Below are positions 42,950-50,782 of a stretch of DNA of 64,000 bases, piece by piece. The DNA lies in the NCBI GenBank assembly GCA_039527025.1, contig BAAAJN010000015.1, positions 1-64,000 of the forward strand, read 5' to 3'. The translations under genes were made by a program, and so were the position numbers. A model generated the notes under the pieces. That model was not told the origin of the DNA and did not search any database. It saw nothing but the letters and a program-made list of their open reading frames with translations. How positions within the stretch are numbered: position 1 is the first letter of the stretch; each line of letters begins with the position of its first letter. This DNA is from Microlunatus lacustris (GTDB lineage Bacteria > Actinomycetota > Actinomycetes > Propionibacteriales > Propionibacteriaceae).

Positions 42950-43522
42950 ATGGTGAGTCCTGGTACCCGAGCGGGGTCGGCCGTCCTGATGTGGGCCGTG
43001 GTCGCCGTCCAGGCTTGTCAGGCGCTCTCCTTCGGGTTCATGGGGCTCGGCTGGGGCGGTGTTCTCTACACGGCGAACGTCGTGCAAGGCGTCGCACTCC
43101 TCACCGTGGCCGTCGTCCTGGCTGCCCGGCGCCGCCTCCTCGTGCTGCTGGTGCCGGTGGTGTCGATCCTGCTGAGTCTCGGGCTGCAACAGGTCGACAC
43201 CCGGCTGACCGCACGAGCCTGCTCGGACGAGGCTAAGGCAGCCGTGGCAGAGCTCGGACTGGACTACGTGGTCGACGACGGGGACCCGTTCACGTACGTG
43301 CTGGCTTTCCCGCATGGCTGCGAGGCGCTCTTCGGCTCCAGCCAACCCGTGCCCACCGTCCTCCAGGACTACCGGGAAGCTGGCCGACGAGCCGGGTGGG
43401 AGATCACCAGCGATCCGAGCAGCAGCCGCGTCGAGATGAGCAACGCTCAGTGGACGGTGGAGGTGGAACCCGCCGACGAGGACGGCCTGGTCACCCTCCT
43501 CGTGCACCCACGGCGCACCTGA
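42950..43522 (+). CDS. Membrane-anchored hypothetical protein
   Basis: The 190-residue protein has three N-terminal helices (to about residue 80) and an outer or soluble C-terminal domain with two Cys (ARACSDEAKAAV and FPHGCEALFG). I do not recognise it. It follows the LAxTG protein by 8 nt, so the two may act together at the cell surface. Confidence 0.65.
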   Translation: MVSPGTRAGSAVLMWAVVAVQACQALSFGFMGLGWGGVLYTANVVQGVALLTVAVVLAARRRLLVLLVPVVSILLSLGLQQVDTRLTARACSDEAKAAVAELGLDYVVDDGDPFTYVLAFPHGCEALFGSSQPVPTVLQDYREAGRRAGWEITSDPSSSRVEMSNAQWTVEVEPADEDGLVTLLVHPRRT

Positions 43523-43575
43523 CCCCTGTCTGGGTTCGTGCGCAGAAGCCGGATCTTCTGCAGACGCTCGCAAGG

Positions 43576-43610
43576 GTCGACCCTCGTGCGAAGCTCGGAG
43601 TAGCCGACCG
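43576..43610 (+). repeat. Dispersed repeat cluster 1 (first copy from the left)
   Basis: One degenerate unit: CGACC-CTCGTGCG, an altered GAAGCTCGG core, then AGTAGCCGACC. This is the leftmost member of the family; I found none from 1 to 43.5 kb. It lies between two genes. Confidence 0.65.
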
Positions 43611-43653
43611 ATGTTGGGGACGCCCGCCGAGCGACTGTCTCGACGGAGCTTGC

Positions 43654-44400
43654 TCAAGGAGTGAGCAGCGATGCGGTAGTTGAGGTGCGGGTTCTGCCGG
43701 CGACGCGGCGTGCGACGACCAGGGTGATGGCGAAGTGGGCGGCGAACACGGTGGTGGATCCCACTTGGATGGCGGCGAGGACTGTGGGCTGGTCGGCGAG
43801 GTGGAACACGACTCGAGCGAGAAGGTTCGCGGCGGCCAGAGTCAGGGCGGTCAGTGTGCTGATGACGTAGGTGCGTCGTAGAGCCGGATGCCCACGCCAG
43901 TGGCGGGGTCCGCCGGAGAGCGGGTTGACCAGGAAACCGATCAACGGTCGCCCGGCTGCCAGGGAGATCAGGTAGGCGAGGACGAAGAGCGCTGGGACGA
44001 CCGTGGTGGGCAAGAAGAAGGCTCGCGCTTCCCCGGCGAGGGCGGCGACGCCCGCGCAGACGCCCGCGACCACCAGGCCGGCGACCGCGGCGCCCGGGGA
44101 CTCGCGGCGGGCGAGCCGCGCCGCGCAGGCGGCGACGGCGGTGACGCCGAGGGCGACGAACGCGGCCTCGAGTCCGGCGATGGCGTCTGCGGCCACAAAG
44201 GCGACCGTGGGCGCCGTGGCCGCGGCGAGGCCGACCGGCCCGCCGACGCGTTCCAGCGCGCGGTCTGCGGCGGCGCGCGCACCCGACTGCGGGGCAGGGT
44301 CGGGAAGCCCGAGCACGTTCCGTGCAGTTGCGCTGGGACTGCTGGGCCGGGCGTTGCGTTCACGGTGCTGGTCGCGGCTTCTGGTGGTCAGGTCGTTCAT
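43654..44400 (-). CDS. DUF3159-like membrane protein
   Basis: The 248-residue protein has a polar N-terminus of about 50 residues and some six helices. The segment LAAGRPLIGFLVNPLSGGPR, followed by RHPALRRTY-like sequence, fits DUF3159. Start ATG 44398-44400 follows AGGAGG. Function unknown. It lies downstream of the SDR gene on the same strand, 48 nt away. Confidence 0.65.
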   Translation of the reverse strand: MNDLTTRSRDQHRERNARPSSPSATARNVLGLPDPAPQSGARAAADRALERVGGPVGLAAATAPTVAFVAADAIAGLEAAFVALGVTAVAACAARLARRESPGAAVAGLVVAGVCAGVAALAGEARAFFLPTTVVPALFVLAYLISLAAGRPLIGFLVNPLSGGPRHWRGHPALRRTYVISTLTALTLAAANLLARVVFHLADQPTVLAAIQVGSTTVFAAHFAITLVVARRVAGRTRTSTTASLLTP

Positions 44401-44448
44401 CGTGTTCCTCCTGGTAGGTGGCTCGGTGTGTCCGGCTCCGGGATCTGG

Positions 44449-45393
44449 TCAGGCGGCGGCGAAGGCGGTTCGGGTGAGTTCCTCGGAGACTCGCCAGACC
44501 CGATCCGCTTCCTGGGTGCTGCGCAGCGGCGGGTAGAGGGGCTGCTCGGCTGGGGGTCCGCCGAGGTGGCCGGGGCCGGCTGGTCCGTAGAAGGCGCCGC
44601 CGCGGGCGTCGGGGTGGGTGGCGGCCATCAGGGCGGGGAGCCCGGCGGTGTCGACGGTGCCGAGGAGGATGCCGCGCCGGGAGAGGGTGCGGATGACCCG
44701 GCGTCCTGGGGTCTCCTGGGTGCGGCCGAGCTCGGGTCGGGCGGCGAGCAGGTTGGTGGGGGCGACGCCTGGGTGGGAGAGGTTGCTGGTGATGCCCCAG
44801 CCGTGGGCGCGGCTGCGCCGGTCCAGCTCGAGCCCGAACAGCCCGAAGGCGATCTTGGACTGGCCGTAGGCGCGCATGGCGTGGTAGCCGTGCTCGGAGT
44901 TGAGGTCGTCCCAGTCGATCCGGCCGGTGCGGGCGGCGATGCTGAGCTGAGAAGTCACTCGGGCCTGACCCGCGCGGAGCAGCGGGAGGAGGTGGGCGAC
45001 GAGGGCGACGTGGCCGAGGTGGTTGGAGCCGAGCTGCAGCTCGAACCCGTCGGCCGTGGTCTGCCGGTCGGGCGGGGTCATCACGCCGGCGTTGTTGATG
45101 AGCAGGTGGATCGGGCGGCCCTCCCTGGTCAACGTGCGGCCGAGGGCGGCGACGGAGTCGAGGGAGGCGAGGTCGAGGTCGTGCAGGGTCAGGTCGGCGC
45201 CAGGCGTGCCCTGGCGGATCCGGGCGACCGCGGCCTCGCCCTTGGCGCGGTTGCGGACAGGCATCAGCACCTCCGCGCCGGCGGCGGCGAGGCGGGCGGC
45301 GATGCTGAGCCCCATGCCGTCGCTGGCGCCGGTGACGATGGCGCGTCGGCCAGTCAGGTCGGGAATGGTGATGTCGATGTGCTTGCGTGGCAT
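44449..45393 (-). CDS. Short-chain dehydrogenase/reductase
   Basis: The 314-residue SDR has the cofactor motif TGASDGMGLSIA, the NNAG motif in LLINNAGVMTPPD, a Ser in LSIAAR and the catalytic YGQSK (AYGQSKIAFGLFGLEL). It resembles the retinol dehydrogenase/protochlorophyllide reductase-like group. It is divergent from an XRE regulator with a MmyB-type ligand domain, an arrangement often seen in actinomycetes, and a perfect palindrome lies just upstream of its start. Confidence 0.92.
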   Translation of the reverse strand: MPRKHIDITIPDLTGRRAIVTGASDGMGLSIAARLAAAGAEVLMPVRNRAKGEAAVARIRQGTPGADLTLHDLDLASLDSVAALGRTLTREGRPIHLLINNAGVMTPPDRQTTADGFELQLGSNHLGHVALVAHLLPLLRAGQARVTSQLSIAARTGRIDWDDLNSEHGYHAMRAYGQSKIAFGLFGLELDRRSRAHGWGITSNLSHPGVAPTNLLAARPELGRTQETPGRRVIRTLSRRGILLGTVDTAGLPALMAATHPDARGGAFYGPAGPGHLGGPPAEQPLYPPLRSTQEADRVWRVSEELTRTAFAAA

Positions 45394-45418
45394 GACGGTT
45401 CTCCTGGGTCCAGTGGGT

Positions 45419-45432
45419 CGGTGGTACCACCG
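45419..45432. promoter_or_regulatory. 14-bp perfect palindrome between SDR and XRE genes
   Basis: CGGTGGTACCACCG lies 26 nt upstream of the SDR start codon in the 301-base divergent region. It is a likely operator for the XRE regulator encoded on the other side. Nothing else in the region is recognisable. Confidence 0.55.
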
Positions 45433-45694
45433 TCGCCGTCAACGCCCGGGTTGTGCAGGGCCTCCTCAGCCACGGATCGGCAGAACCAGGCTGAGCGGAG
45501 CACGTGGTCTCCAGGCAGCTGTGCCAGGAACGAGTTGCGGTGGCCCAGCAGTCCAGGTGCATCCGATACATCCGCAGCAGGAAGAGGGGGCGACGGCCGG
45601 TCGAGGGCAGAGGGGGATCAACGGGCCGTGGCTGCCGTCCCGCGCTGCCGGTAGACAGGACCCCGTAAGGCACCGACAGCAGAAGGAGACGGGC

Positions 45695-46537
45695 GTGGCG
45701 ATCGACAGAGCGGGACTGGCGGCGTTCCTGCGCCGCCGGCGCGAGTCCCTGCAGCCCGAAGACGTCGGCCTGCCCCGGGGTCAGCGCCGCCGCACCGCGG
45801 GCCTGCGCCGCGAAGAGGTCGCTGTCCTCTGCCACATGTCCACCGACTACTACTCCCGCATCGAGCGGGAACGGGGCCCGCAACCCTCAGAGCAGATGAT
45901 CGCCTCCATAGCCCAAGGGCTGCACCTCACTCTCGACGAGCGGGACCATCTGTTCCGACTCGCCGGACACCACCCCCCGATGCGTGGTGGAGACAGCGAA
46001 CACATCAGCCCCGGCCTGCTCCGCATCCTCGACCGACTCGACGACACCCCCGCCGAGATCGTCACCGAGCTCGGCGAGACGCTGCGGCAGTCACCGCTAG
46101 GCGTGGCGCTCACCGGCGACCTCACCCGGTACAGCGGCCCGGCCCGCAGCATCGGCTACCGGTGGTTCACCAACCCCGACACACGCCAGCTCTACGCTGA
46201 AGAGGACCACGCGTTCCTCAGCCGTCTGTTCGCCTCCGGGTTGCGCGCGGTCGCCACGCTGCGCGGTCCTGACTCCCGGGCCGTCCACCTGGCCGAGCTA
46301 CTCCTCCCGCAGAGCGAGGAGTTCCGCACTATCTGGGACGCCCAAGAGGTCGGCATCCGTCCTCATGCGGTCAAGCAGTTCATCCACCCCGACCTCGGCG
46401 GACTGGAACTCAACTGCCAGTCCCTGCTGGACCCTGACCAGTCCCACCGGCTCCTCGTCTACACCGCCATCCCCGGCAGCGAAAGCCACGAGAAGCTGCA
46501 ACTACTCTCCGTCATCGGAAGGCAAGCGATGATCTAG
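45695..46537 (+). CDS. XRE regulator with MmyB-like ligand-binding domain
   Basis: The 280-residue protein has an N-terminal HTH (RRTAGLRREEVAVLCHMSTD, YYSRIERERGPQPSEQMIAS) and a MmyB-type domain (GYRWFTNPDTRQLYAEEDHA, FIHPDLGGLELNCQSL). Members control the adjacent SDR gene, as expected here. GTG 45695 follows an AGAAGGAGA site. A dispersed-repeat cluster starts right after its stop. Confidence 0.9.
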   Translation: MAIDRAGLAAFLRRRRESLQPEDVGLPRGQRRRTAGLRREEVAVLCHMSTDYYSRIERERGPQPSEQMIASIAQGLHLTLDERDHLFRLAGHHPPMRGGDSEHISPGLLRILDRLDDTPAEIVTELGETLRQSPLGVALTGDLTRYSGPARSIGYRWFTNPDTRQLYAEEDHAFLSRLFASGLRAVATLRGPDSRAVHLAELLLPQSEEFRTIWDAQEVGIRPHAVKQFIHPDLGGLELNCQSLLDPDQSHRLLVYTAIPGSESHEKLQLLSVIGRQAMI

Positions 46538-46544
46538 ACCGCTA

Positions 46545-46650
46545 TGTGCGCAACATCAGTGGCCGACCCTCGTGCGGAGCACGACACTGGCCGACCCTCG
46601 TGCGGAGCACGTCAGTAGTCGACCGTCGTGCGGAGCGCAGTAGCCGACAC
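46545..46650 (+). repeat. Dispersed repeat cluster 2
   Basis: About four units in tandem with a period of 25-28 nt, each GTGCGGAGCAC-like core followed by AGTGGCCGACC or AGTAGCCGAC. It begins 8 nt after the XRE stop. The rest of the gap (46651-46934) holds no gene I can support. Confidence 0.85.
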
Positions 46651-46934
46651 GGAACCGGGACGGGTGTCGCGGCCGGCGACCTGGGGTTGAGAAGCCTCGA
46701 CCTTCCTCCCCAGGAGGCCGAGGCTCGCCACGACGTTCATGCGGCAGAAGCCGCCGAAGCGGCTACAGCTCCCCCCGACGTCAGGCTGAGGAAGCGGGCC
46801 GGACCCCTACAGGCACCGACTCCAAGACGCCCAAGCGCGCCGACGAGAACCAACCTACGCCGCTACGCGGAGCGCAGCCTGCCCTCTGCGCATCCACCGC
46901 CGTCTCCCGGTGCACCGCAGGCAGACGTTCGGAC

Positions 46935-47426
46935 CTAGGGCAGGCCCCGAGGGTCGGTCCGTGAGCGGATCGTGCCCCACGCGGAGGCGATGGCGGCAGC
47001 CGCCAGAAGAGCTCGCCTCACACGATGGCCCCGATCCCACTGCTGCCTGACAGCACGCCAGTCAGCAGGGGGTGCGTCGCGTGGGTTCCAGGCACGAAGA
47101 CGTGTGTTCATCGGCTCGTTGACGACGAGCGTGACCGCAACGGCTGCCGCAACGCAGCCGGCCGCAAGCGCACGCCCTGTCGCGAGAGCAACCTTGTGCT
47201 GGCCGAGTGCGGTCAGGGAGGCCCCAGCAGCCGCAGCTGTTGCTGACAAGAACAGAGGCGGCGCCACACGTGACATGACCCGGTCCACCCGTTGTTGACC
47301 GGTGAGCCAGCCGGACCAGTCGGTGGCACGGCGCAGCCGAGCGGAGGGGTCTACGGCGACGATTCCGACGACGGCAGCGAGAGTGGTGAGGTGGGCGGTC
47401 TCCACCACCTCCACCCATCCCCTCAT
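46935..47426 (-). CDS. DUF1772-family membrane protein
   Basis: The 163-residue protein has four helices and the family motif VNEPMNTRLRAWNPRDAPPA followed by WDRGHRVRRAL. DUF1772 includes anthrone-oxygenase-like proteins, but most are uncharacterised. ATG 47424-47426 was chosen; the longer frame is repeat-derived sequence. Confidence 0.8.
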   Translation of the reverse strand: MRGWVEVVETAHLTTLAAVVGIVAVDPSARLRRATDWSGWLTGQQRVDRVMSRVAPPLFLSATAAAAGASLTALGQHKVALATGRALAAGCVAAAVAVTLVVNEPMNTRLRAWNPRDAPPADWRAVRQQWDRGHRVRRALLAAAAIASAWGTIRSRTDPRGLP

Positions 47427-47531
47427 GCCATCAGGGTGGACCCAGCCGAGACTCGGCACAAGCCTCGACGCCGTCCCAGGCGTCCTGGCCGATCGGATGG
47501 TGCCGCGACTGCGGCCATGCCGATTCCGCGA

Positions 47532-47648
47532 ACCGACCATCGTGCGGAGCAGGTCAGTGGCCGAACCTCGTGCGGAGCACGTGAGTGGCCGACCCTCGCG
47601 CGAGACGCACGGAACAGCCGACCGTTTGTGCGGGACGCATGCAGTGGT
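47532..47648 (+). repeat. Dispersed repeat cluster 3
   Basis: Four units. The first two are of the GGAGCA(C/G) type. The last two are of the longer type with GCGCGAGACGCAC and GTGCGGGACGCAT cores, so both subtypes occur in one array. Confidence 0.85.
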
Positions 47649-47712
47649 GATGTCTCACGCGGGGTGGACCTGCAGTCGCTCACCTTGGTGCCGGACCGCG
47701 TCGAGCGTGCGG

Positions 47713-48000
47713 TCAGTCTGGGAGCGACCTTCTCGGGTTGCCGAGGGTCGTGGCGTTGGGGAGGTTGCTGAGGTAGGGGACTCGGCTGGGTCTGCCGAGA
47801 TCGGCCAGTTGTTCGTTGAGGACGCAGGCCAGCACCTCTTGCTGCCCGGCCGGCATCTCGATCAGGCCGTGCAGGTAGGCGTCGAGATCGAACACGACCA
47901 GTGTGCCGCCGTAGCCCAGGTAGGAGAGCCAGAGCTCCTCGAGACTCCAGCCGCACTCGAGGCGGGCCGCCTGGAAGAGGCGGTGACGAGACTCAGACAT
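47713..48000 (-). CDS. Small hypothetical protein paired with a GAF-ANTAR regulator
   Basis: The 95-residue protein (SRHRLFQAARLECGWSLEEL, LVVFDLDAYLHGLIEMPAGQ) belongs to a family of short actinobacterial hypotheticals I have seen beside stress regulators, without known function. It starts 9 nt after the GAF-ANTAR stop, so it is in the same operon. Confidence 0.65.
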   Translation of the reverse strand: MSESRHRLFQAARLECGWSLEELWLSYLGYGGTLVVFDLDAYLHGLIEMPAGQQEVLACVLNEQLADLGRPSRVPYLSNLPNATTLGNPRRSLPD

Positions 48001-48009
48001 GACCAGTAC

Positions 48010-48759
48010 TCACGCCTGCAGGTCGGTCGTGGGGGTGGTCACCGACTCCACGAGGTCGCGGGCCACGTGCCGGAGCTTGGCGTTGGTGTGCTGTGAGATG
48101 GCTAGCAGGGTAGCGAAGGCGGTCTGGTCGTCGGCGGCCCCCCGGGCCAGGAGGATGCCCTTGGCTTGGCCGATGACGTCACGGGTCTGGAGCGCCTCGG
48201 TGAGCTGGCGGGATGTGCGTCGGGCATCGGCCAGCGTTTGCACGTTCGCCAGCAGCACCGCGGCCTGCCGGGCGAACAGCTCGAGCAGGTGGGCCGCTCG
48301 TGCGTCGAACGCCCCAGGCTCGGTCGAGTACACCTTGATCGCGCCGACGCAGTCCTGCCCAGCGAGCAACGGGCTGCTGAGCATCGACCGCACGCCGACC
48401 TGAGCGGCTGCTCGGGACCACTGGGGCCAACGGGCCTCGATGGTGGTGTCGTCGACCTGCAGGTGGGCCCGGTCCCTCCAAGAGTCCAGGCAGGGGCCCT
48501 CGTCCAACTCGTACTGCAGGCGGTCGGCCTCCAGCACCAGGTCATCCGACGCGGCGACGTTGCGCTTGCCGAGGCTGTCCACCACGGTCACGCCGGCGCC
48601 GGTCGTGCCCGGGATGGTCTCGACGAGCAGGGCGGTGACGAGCTCCACTGCGCTGGTGATGGTCTCGGTGGACAACAGCACTGTCCCGAGCGGGGCGAGT
48701 AGGGCTGCCAGACCTGTCATCTCGGAGGAGTCGGCAGGCGAGCGCGTCAGATCTGTCAC
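48010..48759 (-). CDS. GAF and ANTAR domain RNA-binding antiterminator
   Basis: The 249-residue protein has a GAF sensor domain (ASDDLVLEADRLQYELDEGP, VRSMLSSPLLAGQDCVGAIK) and a C-terminal ANTAR domain (RDVIGQAKGILLARGAADDQ, TAFATLLAISQHTNAKLRHV). ANTAR proteins bind twin hairpins in nascent RNA and block termination. GTG 48757-48759 has a GAGGAC site. An ATG at 48864 would add 35 unlike residues. Its RNA target here is unknown. Confidence 0.88.
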   Translation of the reverse strand: MTDLTRSPADSSEMTGLAALLAPLGTVLLSTETITSAVELVTALLVETIPGTTGAGVTVVDSLGKRNVAASDDLVLEADRLQYELDEGPCLDSWRDRAHLQVDDTTIEARWPQWSRAAAQVGVRSMLSSPLLAGQDCVGAIKVYSTEPGAFDARAAHLLELFARQAAVLLANVQTLADARRTSRQLTEALQTRDVIGQAKGILLARGAADDQTAFATLLAISQHTNAKLRHVARDLVESVTTPTTDLQA

Positions 48760-48932
48760 GAGCGGGTCCTCATCTGTCAGCAGGATGATGACCCGATCGC
48801 ACCGAAGTTCTTGGTAGGTGTTGGTGCGCGTGCGCGGGAGCGGCAACGCCTGGGTCGGCGTCAATGGTAGGTCGTGTGCGACAGATACGCGAGCGTGCGG
48901 CCAGTCCCGCCTGCCGGGCGTGTCCGTTCCGA

Positions 48933-48980
48933 GGGCCGTTGTGCAGGACGCACGCAGTGGCCGACGTCAGTGACCGACCG
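48933..48980 (+). repeat. Dispersed repeat cluster 4
   Basis: One long-type unit (GTGCAGGACGCACGCAGTGG then CCGAC) followed by a half unit GTCAGTGACCGACC. It lies between the divergent GAF-ANTAR and methyltransferase genes. Confidence 0.75.
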
Positions 48981-49049
48981 GCTCCCGCGACGGGCGGTTG
49001 TGCCGGAGGGTGGCCGCGACGGCGGGCGCGACTGCCCTACTTTGACCCG

Positions 49050-49655
49050 GTGACCCATGCAGTCCGTGACGCCTACTCGTCCATCTCGGAGCAGTACATC
49101 AGCCTGTTCGACGGCACCGGGCGGGAACATCAGGAAGACGCGGCACTGGTACGGCGACACTTGACCGGACTTGATGGACCAGTGCTCGACCTCGGCTGCG
49201 GGCCCGGTCACTGGACCGCCGACCTGCACTCCTGGGGCGCTGCCGTGACGGGCGTCGACGTGGTCCCGGAGTTCATCGCCCACGCTCAGGCGGTCCATCC
49301 CGGCCCGGACTTCCAGCTGGGATCGATGACCGAGCTGGACACCGCTGACCACTCGATCGCGGGCATCCTCGCGTGGTACTCAACCATCCACCTGCCCCCA
49401 TCAGGGCTTGACCGGGTACTGCACGAGTTCCGCCGGCTCCTTGCCCCCGACGGCGTGCTGGTCGTGGGCTTCTTCGCCAGCGATGGTGACGTGGCCCCGT
49501 TCGAGCACCAGGTCATCACCGCCTACCGCTGGCCGGTCAACATCTTCGTAGAACACCTCCTGGCCGCAGGTTTCGTCGAGGAGCAGCGCCGACAGCACCA
49601 GGTCCCGGAACGACCCGACCGGATGTACGCGGCCGTCGCCGCCCGCGCATCCTGA
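49050..49655 (+). CDS. Class I SAM-dependent methyltransferase
   Basis: The 201-residue enzyme has motif I (PVLDLGCGPGHWTADL), a post-I acidic residue (GVDVVPEFIAHA) and motif III-like LAPDGVLVVGFF. It transfers a methyl group from SAM to an unknown small-molecule acceptor. GTG 49050 is the natural start; the longer frame upstream is repeat sequence. A repeat cluster lies on each side. Confidence 0.88.
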   Translation: MTHAVRDAYSSISEQYISLFDGTGREHQEDAALVRRHLTGLDGPVLDLGCGPGHWTADLHSWGAAVTGVDVVPEFIAHAQAVHPGPDFQLGSMTELDTADHSIAGILAWYSTIHLPPSGLDRVLHEFRRLLAPDGVLVVGFFASDGDVAPFEHQVITAYRWPVNIFVEHLLAAGFVEEQRRQHQVPERPDRMYAAVAARAS

Positions 49656-49712
49656 CGACCGGTGTACCGCGCGCGATGCGGTAGCCCAGCGCGCGGCTGC
49701 CGTCCTGGTAGC

Positions 49713-49765
49713 GCCGACCGTCGTGCGGCGCGCGTCCGTGGCCGACCGTTGTGCGGCTAGGTCGG
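49713..49765 (+). repeat. Dispersed repeat cluster 5
   Basis: Two units: GTGCGGCGCGC core with CGTGGCCGACC, then GTGCGG with a truncated tail. It lies in the 277-base gap between the methyltransferase and the DUF1660-like gene, where nothing else is recognised. Confidence 0.75.
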
Positions 49766-49932
49766 ACCTGGCCTGAAGGCTGACTCAGCCAGTGGGCTCC
49801 CTCCCGGACGGGGCGCCTGGGCCTTCCCGTAAGCACTCCGGCGGTGCAACATGGTGTTGAGCGGTGCCGGCGCAGGAGCCAAGACGGCTGCCCACGCGGT
49901 CAGCCGCGTCGCCGGCGGGGGGACCTGTGACT

Positions 49933-50148
49933 ATGCGGGTGGTGGGCCGTGTTGCCTGTTGGTTCGTGGGGCACCGGTGGCGGATCGAGCACAACCGCGC
50001 CACGCAGGGTACGGAGGAGGACTGCTCGCGGTGCGGCAGGCACAGGTCCACGTTTCCCGGTGCGACCGATTCGGGCAGGAGGGGGGCGAACCCGGGCGAA
50101 GGCTTGGGGTTCCGAGGAGGAGAAGGAGGAGGCGGCGACAGCGACTGA
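49933..50148 (+). CDS. Small Cys-containing protein, DUF1660-like
   Basis: The 71-residue protein starts MRVVGRVACWFVGHRWR and has CSRCGR in the middle, the pattern of short DUF1660 proteins often carried by phages (a possible zinc site from the cysteines). The tail is Gly-rich. It could be a phage-derived gene in this island. Confidence 0.5.
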   Translation: MRVVGRVACWFVGHRWRIEHNRATQGTEEDCSRCGRHRSTFPGATDSGRRGANPGEGLGFRGGEGGGGDSD

Positions 50149-50160
50149 GGACTCGTTTCG

Positions 50161-50225
50161 CGACCGTGGTGCGGGACGCACACACTGGCCGACCCTCGTG
50201 CGGAGCAGGCAGTAGCCGACCGCCG
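50161..50225 (+). repeat. Dispersed repeat cluster 6
   Basis: One long-type unit (GTGCGGGACGCAC) and one short-type unit (GTGCGGAGCA) ending AGTAGCCGACC. It directly abuts the terminator of the IS3 remnant. Confidence 0.8.
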
Positions 50226-50237
50226 TCGAGAGGGTCT

Positions 50238-50271
50238 GCCCCTACTCCGGTTGACTCGTTCGGGTAGGGGC
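50238..50271 (-). terminator. Hairpin downstream of the IS3 remnant
   Basis: The arms 50238-50245 and 50264-50271 (GCCCCTAC and complement) have an 18-nt loop, next to the transposase stop. Confidence 0.55.
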
Positions 50272-50273
50272 GG

Positions 50274-50543
50274 TCAGGCAGCGGTAGCGGCTTGTTGGAG
50301 TATCTCGAACTCGATGGGTGTGAGCCGGCCGAGGGTGTCTTGTCGGCGTCGGCGGTGGTAGGTGTTCTCGATCCAGGTGATGATCGCCAGCCGGAGCTGT
50401 TGTCGGGTCTGCCAGCGGCGGCGGTTGAGGACGTTCTTCTGCAGCAGGGAGAAGAACGACTCCATGGCGGCGTTGTCGGCGCAGGCACCGACCTGCCCCA
50501 TCGGACCGCGCAGCCTCCGCCCGGAAGGAGGCAGTAGCGCCAC
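50274..50543 (-). pseudogene. IS3-family transposase, C-terminal remnant
   Basis: The frame encodes the end of an IS3 OrfB integrase: PMGQVGACADNAAMESFFSL, LQKNVLNRRRWQTRQQLRLA, IENTYHRRRRQDTLGRLTPI. Only the last 75 or so residues remain, with the catalytic Glu region (AAMESFF) present but the DDE Asp residues lost. Repeat clusters lie on both sides, so the fragment is bracketed by the dispersed repeat. Confidence 0.88.
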
Positions 50544-50676
50544 CCGTTCCTCTTCTGCCGTCGGATCACGAGTACGGCACCACCGTCGTCACGGAGAACG
50601 ATGCTGGCTGCACGATCCCGGAGAGTCGCCCCGACTGGGGGGATTTAGCCTTCGATCTGCACGCCCGCCTCCAGGA

Positions 50677-50740
50677 GTCGACCGTTGTGCGGGCTGCAGG
50701 CAGGCCAATCCTCGTGCGAGACGCGGCGATGGCCGGCCCT
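50677..50740 (+). repeat. Dispersed repeat cluster 7
   Basis: Two degenerate units: GTCGACCGTTGTGCGGG with altered spacer, then CTCGTGCGAGACGCG with GATGGCCGGCC. It lies just downstream of the glutamate-synthase-like gene. Confidence 0.7.
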
Positions 50741-50782
50741 CCTCAGATTCCGCCATGCGTAGGTGCGTGAGGGGCCAACGAC

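Noticed and set aside
47302..48096. Plus-strand frame of 264 codons containing repeat translations
   Set aside because: It runs through repeat cluster 3 and antisense of two genes, with no domain. Repeat-derived peptides should not be called proteins.
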